This document shows, one piece after another, positions 6,791 to 16,136 of a stretch of 17,812 bases of DNA. The stretch is from Psilocybe azurescens (taxonomy: Eukaryota; Basidiomycota; Agaricomycetes; Agaricales; Agrocybaceae), in the NCBI GenBank assembly GCA_023853785.1, contig JAJIRX010000110.1:1-17812 (forward strand), read 5' to 3'. The translations under genes and the position numbers were made by a program. Every line of letters begins with the position of its first letter. The stretch's first letter is position 1. Under the pieces are notes generated by a model. The model did not search any database, had not been told where the DNA came from, and worked only from the letters and a program-made list of their open reading frames with translations.

Positions 6791-9700
6791 ATGCCGAACT
6801 TCTCAGATACCTGGACCTGTGAGATCTTATCAAAAGTTTGCAGAACCGAGGCTGAACATTTTGAAATCTACAGTAAATCTCAATGTGGTGCTACTCATGC
6901 TGTCCCAGTGACAAGGTTCATCGACGGAAATTCTCCAAAGCAAAGAGTTCCCAAAGACTAATGGAGTATCAGTAGCTCTTTTCTGAGGCCAACGACTCTA
7001 TAAAGCGAGTAGAATCGACCACATTGTGTGTTAATACCCCTTTTCTCTGAATCCTTGACTTATAGCATATCATCTTAGTGACGACAAACCTCCTCGCATA
7101 TTGGCCTTCATTATTGGGGTGAACAAGTACGCAGACCCAGAAATCAAGAACCTACAAGGTGCTGTCGCAGATGCGGAAGTGATATGCGACTTCCTTAGGG
7201 ACAAGTTGGGGGTCGACAAACATCACATTCACATGCTCACAAATTGCAAGGTCACTCAACAGAACATCATTGACGCTTTTAAGTCGTTCCAGAACAACAG
7301 TAAAATACAAAAGGGAGACGCCATCCTGATATATTACGCTGGGCACGGACAGGAAGTCAAAGCTACTGGTGGATGGGTAACAGAAAACGGAAATAAGCTG
7401 GTCCAAAGCATTGTTCCCCACGACTTTACGAGTAATGGGAACGTCCATGTTATCCCAGAGAAAACAATCGGCTGTCTGATCAATAACATTATGCTTGAAA
7501 AGGGTGATAATATAGTGAGCCCACCCTAATTAAACCAATTCACGCTCTGATCCACTGTCCAGACCATTATATTTGACTGCTGCGATTCCAGTTGCGGAAC
7601 ACGGACGTGTAATTTGGATCCTAATGTAATTGCTCGCAGTGAATTCCTAAAAAAACTACGCAATCCCCCCTGATCTCGATGATGAAATTACCCAAACATG
7701 TCGCAAAAGAGCGGCAGCACAATCTGCTAAAGATACACCTGGAAGCCTTACATCTCATGTCTTTATTGCTGCATGCAGCGCATACAAGCAGGCACTAGAA
7801 CGTGATGGTCAAGGGCAGTTTACAATGGCCCTGGAAAAAGTCCTTCACTCTGTTTCACTCTCAGAGATTAGTTACGTTGACCTAATGGATCGGCTGGAGC
7901 ACCTCGTCTCGTAAGTCCCATGTACACAACATCTAGAGAAATCTAACATCTCCATCAGACAAAATCCTCAACTGGAAGGGAATCAATAGATATCGAATGG
8001 TCTTCAACGAGAAAGCCATTCCCCGGACGAGAAATCTGTATAAAGTTCATATTACTCCTAATGGCAAGTACATTCTCCAGGGCGGGGGGAGCCGATGGGG
8101 TATCCCTTAATGCACAATTCACCCTCTACGCCGATATAGAGGCATTCCATAGGAACGATCCTATTGGCGTCTACAAGGCACAGGGTATCCGAGCATTTCA
8201 GTCGGCTTTGTCTCTAGTCTCTGTATCAAATTTGATGCGAAGCCTTGGCATCTCAGGAATCGCACTTCAGACTCAAGTTGGCGTTCAGAAGAGCTCAAAG
8301 TACATGTTCCCTTAGAGGGTGGTCTAATTCCTGTCTTTGAGGTGCTACTTATGCATATCAACCAACCCTCTGTCAGGCTATGGAGTTTTGATCTGGTGGA
8401 TGGATCAGCCGCCGACCTGGAGATACAAAGAGAGGGAGATGACATCATTTTCTATATACTGGACAAACGCATCACCTGTCAGGGTTTGACTCGGTGCATC
8501 TCCAAAGCAAAACCAGAGCCCCTCCTTATACGACACATTTTCCAGGGAGCGGCACACTACTACTATCACTTGAAAAGATCTTACCTTAACTCTGAGAATC
8601 TGGGAATTTCCTAACCACAGAATTCATGAAGCTACAATCGACCTGGAATTATGACGACATTGGTACATCTGAGCAGGAGCCCGTCGGTGAAAATCTCATT
8701 AAGGACAGTATGATTACTCTCGATATCGATGACTCGGATTCCCACACCGATTTATATGGAATTCGGATCATCAACCATGGAGGGCAAGACTTGTATCCAA
8801 ACATATTCTACTTTGATAACAGCGAGCTGAGCATCAGTGAGTGCAATCCCAAACATTGTGAATCGACTCTGATCCCTATACTCTTTCAGAGTTATATTAT
8901 TCGATTGGTGGAAGAACTCAGTTCATGACAGATTCACCATTACAAAAGGAAGGTGGGCACCTTAATCTGGGTTTCAGAAATGGCAGAGCTGGGCCTTGTG
9001 AGTACTTCATCCCTGATGGTCAAGATGTGGACGTCGTGTAGAACCTTCAGTCTGTCTCAGGACGGAAGACGGCACATTACAAGAAACCCCTCAAAATTCG
9101 TCATAAGACCTAAAATAGAAACATCGGACATATTGATCCCAACGTATCGCTCCCGCTCTTGGCCACCGTCAAAACCCTATTCCTATCTGCACACCACATG
9201 GTTCCCGAAGGACAAGGGAAAAGAAAGGGGCTCACCTACAAGCTAATAATTCACCCAGGAGCGGGACAAGCCCCAAACCAATCGTTGTGAAATAACTTGG
9301 ACAATTCCAAGTACATAAAATTTTAGAGTAGAAAACATATTTAAGTAGGCTACTGTAATATGTTTTGAGGTCGAATTTCGGACCTCCAGTAATCACACCT
9401 TACATTTTGCACAAACCCTCTCGCTGTTAAAAGAACTAACACGAACCGTTCAACTATCGACCCCACCGTACGTCGCCATATCATCGAAATCGAATCTCTT
9501 TACCGACTCACTCACGTCCTCATCACTTCCCGCCATCTGTTCTGATTCGCTCGTCTCGTTTATAACCCTCTTGTCGCTATCCGCTCACCCTTGTCACAGA
9601 TATATATATACAAACACCTCTTAGACCCCCACCTTGCTGAACACCTCGTCAGCAACAAACTCTGACTGTACCCCACAGTCAGGATTAAAAGAAAAGGACA

Positions 9701-9915
9701 AGTCCCTTCAAGGACACTTCCAATCATCTTCAGTCGGGTTCCTAAAGTGCTTTTTCTCAACTTCACCGATTGATCTGTCCTCGATTATCCAAAATTCGCT
9801 GTTCGAAACACCTCGCAACCCCGAAGCAAGTATGCAGTATACCAATGCTAACAGCCCAGATGTGTGGTGCTGTGTCCTCATTCCTATTGTCCAAAGAAGA
9901 TCGTCATCAACGTGA
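6791..9915 (+). pseudogene. Caspase-like (peptidase C14/metacaspase-type) gene, frame-broken and split by an insertion
   Basis: Encodes a caspase-fold cysteine protease of the large agaricomycete family. Exons that can be placed: 6791-6907, 6976-7025, 7079-7514, 7563-7910, 7959-8836 and 8890-9036, resuming at 9737-9915. Introns are 68, 53, 48, 48 and 53 nt with matching phases. The p20 domain starts at LAFIIGVNKYADPEI, has the catalytic His in YYAGHGQE (codon 7344-7346) and the Cys in IFDCCDSSCGTR (7581-7583), and ends near HVFIAACSAYKQA and a QNPQLEG segment. A C-terminal domain follows (GGADGVSLNAQFTLY; YGIRIINHGGQDLYPNIFYF; then GFLKCFFSTSPIDLS and VLIPIVQRR after the insertion). One-base frame slips occur near 7665-7670 (run of six C), 7978-7982, 8081-8090, 8286-8292 and 8651, probably also 8590. 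The residue after DCC is Asp where His is usual. Family identity is firm; whether it is a pseudogene or suffers assembly indels is open. The start is the first ATG that fits the splice phases. Confidence 0.88.
9037..9732 (+). mobile_element. LTR-like insertion (possible solo LTR) inside the caspase-like gene
   Basis: A 696-bp block begins TGTAGAACC and ends CATCTTCA (TG..CA ends). GTCG is present on both sides (9033-9036 and 9733-9736), like a 4-bp target-site duplication. Deleting the block and one GTCG joins GQDVDV to GFLKCFFST in one frame. Inside lie a TATATATATA box (9601-9610) with about 120 bp after it, as expected for U3 then R-U5 in plus orientation, and several short perfect hairpins (9295-9312, 9367-9386, 9634-9655, 9663-9681). 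No protease, polymerase or integrase coding is present, which fits a solo LTR. An unusually long intron is the main alternative, but simple GT..AG choices here do not keep the frame. Confidence 0.65.
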
Positions 9916-10186
9916 ACCATATCGTGACTTTGACCCTAGTAGTATAGTATTAAATACAACTATTGCCTATCATCCTATTCCTATTGAAATACCTCCGGAT
10001 GAAAAGTCCAAAATGAATGTCCTTGTAGCCATATCGCCTATTTACAGTCAGAAACAACCTGTTCACCAGCCGCGGTCATTCCCTCAACGGCAGACGAAGC
10101 GCTCGCAACGGCATTGTCCACAGCAGGATCGGCCCTAAAATATACTGATTAGTATCCGTTCATCCGTGATTTTATATGAGAAATAT
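9916..10186. other. Short intergenic stretch between convergent genes
   Basis: Lies between the plus-strand caspase-like gene and the minus-strand HsbA-like gene. A plus-strand frame ending at about 10150 reads AVIPSTADEALATALSTAGS, which has the Ala/Ser/Thr flavour of HsbA-like tails, but no upstream exons were found. It is noted and not called as a gene. Confidence 0.3.
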
Positions 10187-10763
10187 TTACGCAGCAGTAG
10201 AACCAAGTGCAGTCGAAGCGGCTGTGAGACCGTCTTGAACTTGTTGACGTGCGGATGCGGGCGCTTGCTGTCCAGTGAGGAGGGCCTTTGCGATCGTTGC
10301 TACTCCGGCCTGGGCGCTCGATACTCCCTGAGCTGCGGTTTGCAGCTGTGCAACAGTGGCGGGGTCACTTAAATGGCGTTGAATATTTAGTTGATTAACA
10401 CTAGCAGGCGATGTGCCGCTTACGACTGGACAGCAGCAATTGCGCTCTTGATGGACGACACAGACTTGGCAAGTCCGGCAACGGTCTTGAGCCACGCAAT
10501 GTTGCATTGGAGGTCACCAATTTGACGCTTGCTTTGTTCGCCTGATAATGATAATGGTGTTTTAAGTCAGCCTTCAATTTATGCGAATATATACAAGTGG
10601 ATGAGGGAAATGCTACTGCTAACCGAGTGGCGCTGAAAGTCGAGATCGACAATTGCGTCAGCATTCAATGTTGTAGACATTGTATTGACAATACATACCA
10701 GCCACAACGTAGGACAGGGAGCAGAGCGAATGCAAGTATAAAGAAGCAGAAGAATCAGGCCAT
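10187..10763 (-). CDS. Small secreted HsbA-like (hydrophobic surface-binding-type) protein, four exons
   Basis: Exons on the minus strand: 10763-10699, 10632-10595, 10541-10424 and 10367-10187. Introns of 66, 53 and 56 nt start GTATGT, GTATAT and GTAAGC, end CAG, CAG and AAG, and keep phase. Exon 1 encodes a hydrophobic leader (FFCFFILAFALLPVLRCG). The mature part has SSTCEQSKRQIGDLQC, then NIAWLKTVAGLAKSVSSIKS and a helical Ala/Gln/Thr-rich tail (SSAQAGVATIAKALLTGQQA). This resembles HsbA-type fungal secreted proteins that bind hydrophobic surfaces, from memory of the family pattern; no catalytic residue is expected. The odd point is codon 3 of exon 1: ATG GCC TGA, a stop at 10757-10755. An alternative start at 10664, inside intron 1, reads MLTQLSISTFSATRLAV and would give 122 residues with a poorer signal peptide. 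Unlike its neighbours, the remainder of the frame is intact. Confidence 0.6.
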
Positions 10764-12190
10764 TGGAATGTCGGTTAAAATGAAAAGGGTTTTGAAAATG
10801 TGCTGCGATGAAAGTAAATAGTGAAAAAGGAATCAGAAGAGACACCAAGTCTGAAAAGGAGGAAGCGAAGAAAGAATGGGATGCAGACAATGTACAATAT
10901 TGTTTCCGCTCTTATACTCCTCATTATCATCAAGGTCTAAATCTATCACATATGATTAACACTAGCTCCTAATCAGTAAATGATACTCAGCTGATTTGGT
11001 CTAATTTCGCTCTTGCCCTGTTGCAAAGACGACAGTAGCAACATATGTCATAATGCAGACTTTCAAGTTGAAATTGAATAGGAATTAGCAGTAGACCACT
11101 ATACAGATGCGCTTTTCCAGCAGGTTGCATTCAGGAAACAGAAAATTTCAAGTTTCAGCGATGATCTCGATATGCATTTCTTTGTATTCCGACACCAAAA
11201 TTAAAAGTGATGGCTAAGCTTGGCGAGTAATTTGATTGGCTTATCAACTGAGGAAGAAATGTGGGATGAACCTCAATCGCCGCGATGTGATTTATTCTTC
11301 ATTTCCCGTCGTCATCCGCATATTTCACAACGGTGGCACCGGAGATCATTTACTCGTATACCAATGGCCAGTGTATGCAGGTTGCATGGCTCCTCACAAA
11401 AATAATATTTTTAGATACCCGGTGTAAGATTCCCATGAAGGTGACCACCTCCGCCACATATTGGCAGATGTCACTCTTGATTTGTCTTTCAGCATACAAG
11501 CAATCAAGAGAATTATGTGGTGCTCACTGCTAGCTATAATTACATAGTGCTCAATGTATATTTCCATAGTTTACATTACTACTCTGCCATTACCACTGGG
11601 CGCTTACTCGGCTAGCCCGAGAAAGCCGCAAGTGCGGATGATGCGTGCCAAAAATAGAAGTTGATTTACGGGCTTCCCTTTGATGGCTTCTTGCCGCCTT
11701 GACGTGGATTGGAGCTTCGAGGAGCTGTAAGATTCTCTGCAAGGATTGTATGTGGCTTCTTTGACCTAAATTAATGATATATCAGATCATTTGTTATTGA
11801 GAGAAAGAATCAAGGTCTCCCAACGACATGATGCACCAATGCATGATATCTATGACCTTCATGACAAGAAAGCCTTTCTTCGGATGCAATCCTCCGGCTG
11901 CTGTAGATGCTGTGCAGCTGGTGACCGGACTTCCCTGGACCCAAGCGCTTGTTGTAGTGTTTCCTCGGCTTTTGGTTATGGAGATCCGCTTGTAATGCAT
12001 CAGTAATTTGGTGGTTTATGAGTTTTGAAACCATAAACCCAAAACCTAGGAAACTAAATGTGATACAACAATAAAGCTTGAAGAGGAGAGGGAAGTCTAT
12101 ACATTAAATTTATTCAGGCGAATTGCATGTTGTACAATCCTTAACAGGTATTGGGGTTGTTGAGTGAAAAACCGCGATGTCCAGGATTGT
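10764..12190. other. Long stretch without a recognisable gene
   Basis: No protein family recognised on either strand; frames up to about 100 codons overlap each other and show no splice-consistent partners. A GTATAAGAG element on the minus strand near 10905-10915 could be the promoter of the HsbA-like gene. Two small hairpins lie at 11607-11621 (CTCGG/CCGAG) and 11627-11638 (CCGCA/TGCGG), and an 8-bp stem GGTTTATG/CATAAACC lies at 12013-12039. Confidence 0.4.
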
Positions 12191-12214
12191 GTAAGCCTGG
12201 GGCCCCAGTCTTAC
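12191..12214. repeat. 24-bp near-perfect palindrome centred on GGGGCCCC
   Basis: The arms are GTAAGCCTGGGG and CCCCAGTCTTAC. All positions pair except one (C opposite T). The inner 12 bp CTGGGGCCCCAG is perfect. No ORF or repeat explains it. Confidence 0.8.
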
Positions 12215-12394
12215 CACAGCCCCTTTCTATATTATCCTATCTTCTACATTTACATATATGTGACCACGATCCCCAACCCATTCTGTTGATACTGACTTCT
12301 CTCTTGCACATTAGACATTATGCACCGTACACACCTGTAACCCAGTCAGTCGTTCTATCAATATATCGTGGTCCTATCATTCTCCGCGTGACTC

Positions 12395-12633
12395 TCAGTG
12401 AGCCTGGTGACGCCAGGCTTTCAGATTGTCACCCTCAAGTTCGCGCCGTGAGTTAGTATGCTACAACAGCCATGTCGGTGCATTTTGGATGAGTACATGT
12501 GTAGCAAGATACATATACTCACATTCATCCTTAATTCTGCAGTTCGGATAGATTGATAGCACAGGAGACTATCGGCGAAAGGAATACCGGCGGCGACTGC
12601 TTGAAGGTGTGTCTCGGGACAAGGATACTGCAT
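12395..12633 (-). CDS. Possible 49-aa two-exon gene, unassigned
   Basis: Exon 1 (12633-12523) runs from ATG for 37 codons (MQYPCPETHLQAVAAGIPF, then ADSLLCYQSIRTAELRMN) to a GTGAGT donor. A perfect TACTAAC branch-like motif lies at 12458-12452, and an AG at 12435-12434 would join a second exon of 12 codons (GDNLKAWRHQAH) ending in TGA at 12395. Phase is 0 on both sides and the intron would be 89 nt. The donor and branch motif are good; the acceptor (TTGAG) is weak. There is no signal peptide or known motif. It may be the first exons of a longer decayed gene, or chance. Confidence 0.3.
12401..12419. repeat. Hairpin AGCCTGG/CCAGGCT
   Basis: A perfect 7-bp stem with a 5-nt loop TGACG. A second pair, GTGAC (12388-12392) and GTCAC (12428-12432), brackets it, so a nested fold is possible. 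It overlaps the putative second exon of the small minus-strand gene. Confidence 0.6.
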
Positions 12634-12913
12634 TGTTGAGGAATTAGATAATTTTTGATGAGGGAGTGGTATGTGAATCAAGTACTGGAATTTGCCGTTC
12701 TATTCCTACAGCTTGACGGATATATAGAAACGCAAGGGTCCTTGTTTCTGTGCGCGCAGATCAAAATTTGAGCTCCGCTTAAACTGTGTCCCCAATTCTG
12801 ACGCAAGCGAATACCTCCTTTACTTTGGCCTTGCTAAGGCCAGCGTCCTTTCCCAGGAGGCGTGGCAATTTCAAACCAACAGAGTACTTGAATCGATCAA
12901 GTTTTCAATCGAT

Positions 12914-13990
12914 ATGTCGGACTCATTCGACGATCTTCAGTTGGAATTACCTTGGACGACGCTAATCAATGGACGGGCAATAACGGGTCCCACTTAAACG
13001 AACAGGACCTCGCGCTTATTGATTCCTTCCTCATAGCACTCATGAAGGTAGACTGAGGTACGCCTCCTCCATATTATGATAATGATAGTATGTCCAAGGC
13101 AAAGGTGTGCTGCTTTCTTCCACTCCACCTCCACCTCCCTATCTCCTTCCTTTTTTCCGCTTGTTCGTGTTCGTCTCCATGCTCCTCTATCTCTCCCCGT
13201 CACTTTCTCACTGCAATTCCTATCACAGCCCACATTGGCCTCTTCCATCCTTTCCTCCAGGCACATTGTCCCACCGCTCAGCCGCCAACTCGATCTACCA
13301 CCCATTCGTCCTGCAAGCCCTGCTCAACCTTCCTCCATGTAAGTTAAAAGAAATATCGTACGCCGTACTCGTACTTATTTGAGGCCTTTTATATCAGTAT
13401 CCCAACGGGAGAGAAGGGAAGGCGTTAGGGATGTCGAAGCATATGTCACTGTAGTACAATCTGGTGGGTTATTTTCTAACTTAGTTACATTCTGTTCTGC
13501 TTCATGTCGAGTTTCGATTCCCTCGATGATGTCCCGATAGGTTGATATCGTGCTCGATCCGCTTTTTTTCTTGGTTTCTCTTCATATACATGTATCACAT
13601 TTGTCGAGCTCGTGCTGATGTTCTCTTGCACTCTCCCCCTCTTTTTCCCCTCCTACCCTCATCGCGTTGTGTCGCGTTTCTTTCGCAACGCCCAGCGCTC
13701 GGACGCTAATGCCCTTCAACCTCCCTCCTAAATCCTGAATGGACGCCGACATCACCTTCCTGGACTACCACCGACCTCGACACCACCTCCATCCCCGCCG
13801 TCAAATTCAACGACATCGATAATGATAACTCCCAGAAGATGTCAACTTCCTCCTGGATATCAGGCTTTCGTGCCTAAATACACCAACATGAGAGACGTGA
13901 GGCGGATAAGCGCCGTCGCTCATACGTACTAGAAATGGGATCTCATGTTCGAGTGGGCGTCGAGGGATTATCGGGATCCATGCGTGCTTG
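12914..13990 (+). pseudogene. Unrecognised multi-exon gene with broken frames
   Basis: Several coding-like segments line up on the plus strand. ATG 12914 opens MSDSFDDLQLELPWTTLING; another frame continues as NNGSHLNEQDLALIDSFLIA to ALMK (about 12982-13047). The best-supported exons are 13261-13338 (SAANSIYHPFVLQALLNLPP) and 13398-13463 (SQRERREGVRDVEAYVTVVQ), joined by a 59-nt GTAAGT..ATATCAG intron with matching phase. A 16-nt microexon at 13089-13104 would link the first part in phase, but is speculative. Further on, NPEWTPTSPSWTTTDLDTTS (about 13730-13800), EDVNFLLDIRL, READKRRRSYVLE and WDLMFEWASRDYRDP (up to about 13985) lie in changing frames. I do not recognise the family; there is no signal peptide or membrane segment, so an intracellular protein is likely. 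The frame changes could be pseudogene damage, assembly indels or missed introns. Confidence 0.5.
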
Positions 13991-15541
13991 CTGTCTCTTT
14001 GCCTGCCTATTTTCGTGTCGCGTTCTTTTTCAGAGTGTGCGTTCTTATTGTTTCTTCCGAAGTTCTGTTCTTTTCAGTTCGCATCGTTTCGTTTCTCTTG
14101 TGTGGGTTGATTCATTTTCTTTTGTGTGTCCGCGGCACATTTGTGCTATGTTCGTTTGTTATACGAGAGATGGATGACTGAGGATCGTGCCGTGCATGGG
14201 TGATCTCCGATGTAGGGTGAAGGTGTTTCTTTCTTTGGAGCGCACTTTTTTGAGCTTCGGGTGCTGCACTGTGTGCGAGATAGCGACCCGGACAGCTTAG
14301 CAGTGAGCGGGTGAACTTTGTGGTTGCTGGGATGGTTCCGGGTTCCTTTTTTGTTCTTTGTTTTTACTTCTCTTCCTGGGAGGGGCGGTAGAAGGCAGCG
14401 GAGGGTGACGACCGGCGAATGGTGAATGAGAGTAGGATTTGGATTAGCTACGATGAGCCGCAGCACTAGATGCTCGGTGCCCAGCTCTGCACGTTCATTG
14501 GATGTGAGCCGGGAAAGCTAAGCTGGGATGGCAATCGGGAGGGGTGAGTTGCGAATCACAATTGGGGATGGGAATGGGGATGGGAACCGGTCGCGCCATT
14601 TCTTGTTTTCCATTTCTATTTTTTCTCTGCTGGTTCATTCGGCTGCTGAGCGCTGGGTATGCGGATGCCTATGCGTGTGTGGCACCTGATGACGGTGTAT
14701 GGACTGGGTGGTAGGGTTCTTGATCAATTTACATCCGAGAATTCACGAGCGGCGGGTTCGTTTTGAACCTTGGCGCAGTCGGTCGCCGCGGTTGTTGTTG
14801 CTGCTCTTTGATATGCTCTCTGAAGGATTGATATGCACTCTCCCACCTATTTCGTTACCCGTCGTCTTTAATATTTTATATCCTGTACCTAGCTACTTCA
14901 TCCTACATCCTACATCCATTGACCCTTTCGTAGCTCTCTCTCTTTCTTCTCGCAATTCACTGACGCCCCACTTCTTTATGTTAGAATTTCAGTATCGATC
15001 CGCCGCACCCCTCCGTTTTTCACGACACACTTGAGGGCAACTTGAAGAGGACCGTCGAGCGATACCGGTGGTGGACATATACAGGATGGTCAGAGCCTAG
15101 CCCAATCAAACAAAGTAGCAGCGTTACACGATGCCGACCATGTTCCCCGTTCCAATCTGCGTTCATCGTTTCCAACATCCCAACTGCTGCCTGCACCCCG
15201 GAAGATCGAGGATAGCCATGTTGAACATTCTGTCAGCCGTTTCTGGTATATTTAACCCAACCGTGACTACTCTACTCTTGTGACAAGAACCGCAAGATGG
15301 TTTTTTTGTTGATTGTGGGGCGTGGAGGAAAGGAATACGGACAGTATACTTTTTAGATGACATAGAGATGCTTGGGAGTAGTAGGTCGATCAATATTGGA
15401 TCTGTGCTTTTGGATCTGGGGCCTGGCGCTCAGTACAGAAGCGCTAGGCCCGCAAGTTGACAGTGGACACTTTAAAAACATGGTGCCCGTCATATCCTAC
15501 TGAGATACGCGGTAATATTCCAAATTGAAGGCGGTTGGTGA
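13991..15541. other. Long stretch without a recognisable gene, T-rich then G-rich
   Basis: Positions 13990-14150 are rich in T, which gives misleading hydrophobic translations. 14500-14600 is G-rich on the plus strand and holds a G-quadruplex motif. No protein family, rRNA or tRNA fold was recognised. Open frames here (for example 14699-15034 plus, 15163-15393 minus) have no motif or splice support. Confidence 0.4.
14564..14584 (+). other. G-quadruplex-forming motif
   Basis: Four G-runs (GGGG, GGG, GGGG, GGG) are separated by loops of 2, 3 and 2 nt; the unit GGGGATGGG occurs twice. This fits the standard G3+N1-7 pattern. Folding is inferred from sequence. Confidence 0.7.
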
Positions 15542-15979
15542 GAACTCGGCAATGTCTGTTATCTGCATCTTGTTCTGTCGTCTCGAGTTCGTCATCATAC
15601 CCAAGAAATTAGATCCACGCTCACCTCGGCCACAGTCTTCTCACTTATCCCACGGTACCGGAAGGAGCCTCGTAAGTGCTACAGTGCTATCAAGCAGCTG
15701 TGGGCCGATGTGTACCGCATGTGCTCGCTTTATCATTTTTCGGTCAGATTTAAGGATAGTAGTGAAGTCCAGTTTATTTCTTCTTACATATATCTGTTGC
15801 CGCTATATCGACTTACAGGACTTGAATCCCACATTTGTATCCAGCCACAACCCGTTAGGCTACTGCATTTCTTCAGGCGCTACCGTGAACCAAGGTCACT
15901 TCTCACGGCTCATGCTCATTGGCCGAGTCCCGAAATGGGAGTGGTGAAACGAGTCTATGCCATTCTCGAAAAGCAATGA
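15542..15979 (+). CDS. Unassigned open frame, possible exon
   Basis: An open frame of 145 codons with no ATG in its first third, so it would need an upstream exon. Readable parts include YLHLVLSSRVRHHTQEIRST, PRYRKEPRKCYSAIKQLWAD and, at the end, EMGVVKRVYAILEKQ. A second frame overlaps it at 15525-15947, and a GTAAGT donor (15672) with a TTACAG acceptor (15818) could splice out the middle, so the true structure is unclear. Composition (charged and aromatic residues spread evenly) is protein-like, but I do not recognise a family and no motif supports a function. Confidence 0.3.
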   Translation, partial: ELGNVCYLHLVLSSRVRHHTQEIRSTLTSATVFSLIPRYRKEPRKCYSAIKQLWADVYRMCSLYHFSVRFKDSSEVQFISSYIYLLPLYRLTGLESHICIQPQPVRLLHFFRRYREPRSLLTAHAHWPSPEMGVVKRVYAILEKQ

Positions 15980-16136
15980 TATTCTTTGTCCAATAGTGTA
16001 GCTAAACGAGTCAACGTGTAATTGAATCAAATATGTTTTTCCATAGAATGATAATGTACACTACTGGAATCTCAGTTCCCGACTCGCGATAACTAAACCA
16101 TTTCTTACACTATTCTCTACTCGACATTCTCGTCCA

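Noticed and set aside
7026..7078. Continuous reading without an intron before the caspase domain
   Set aside because: The frame upstream of 7078 meets stops; a GTGTGT..CTTAG intron gives phase-matched exons and keeps the segment open.
8953..9246. Plus-strand frame of 97 codons at the end of the caspase-like region
   Set aside because: It reads out of frame with the EYFIPDGQDVDV segment and then into the insertion; it shows no family similarity.
11580..11700. Possible tRNA or structured RNA
   Set aside because: Two small hairpins are present, but no cloverleaf, A/B box pair or anticodon arm could be assembled.
13076..13382. Three overlapping Pro/Ser/Leu-rich plus-strand frames
   Set aside because: The first half is a CT-rich tract, probably intronic. 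Only 13261-13338 has splice support and was kept.
13935..14181. Overlapping plus-strand frames that look like membrane proteins
   Set aside because: The hydrophobicity comes from a T-rich stretch; both neighbouring frames show it. Only the first residues (WDLMFEWASRDYRDP) were kept, as part of the unassigned gene.
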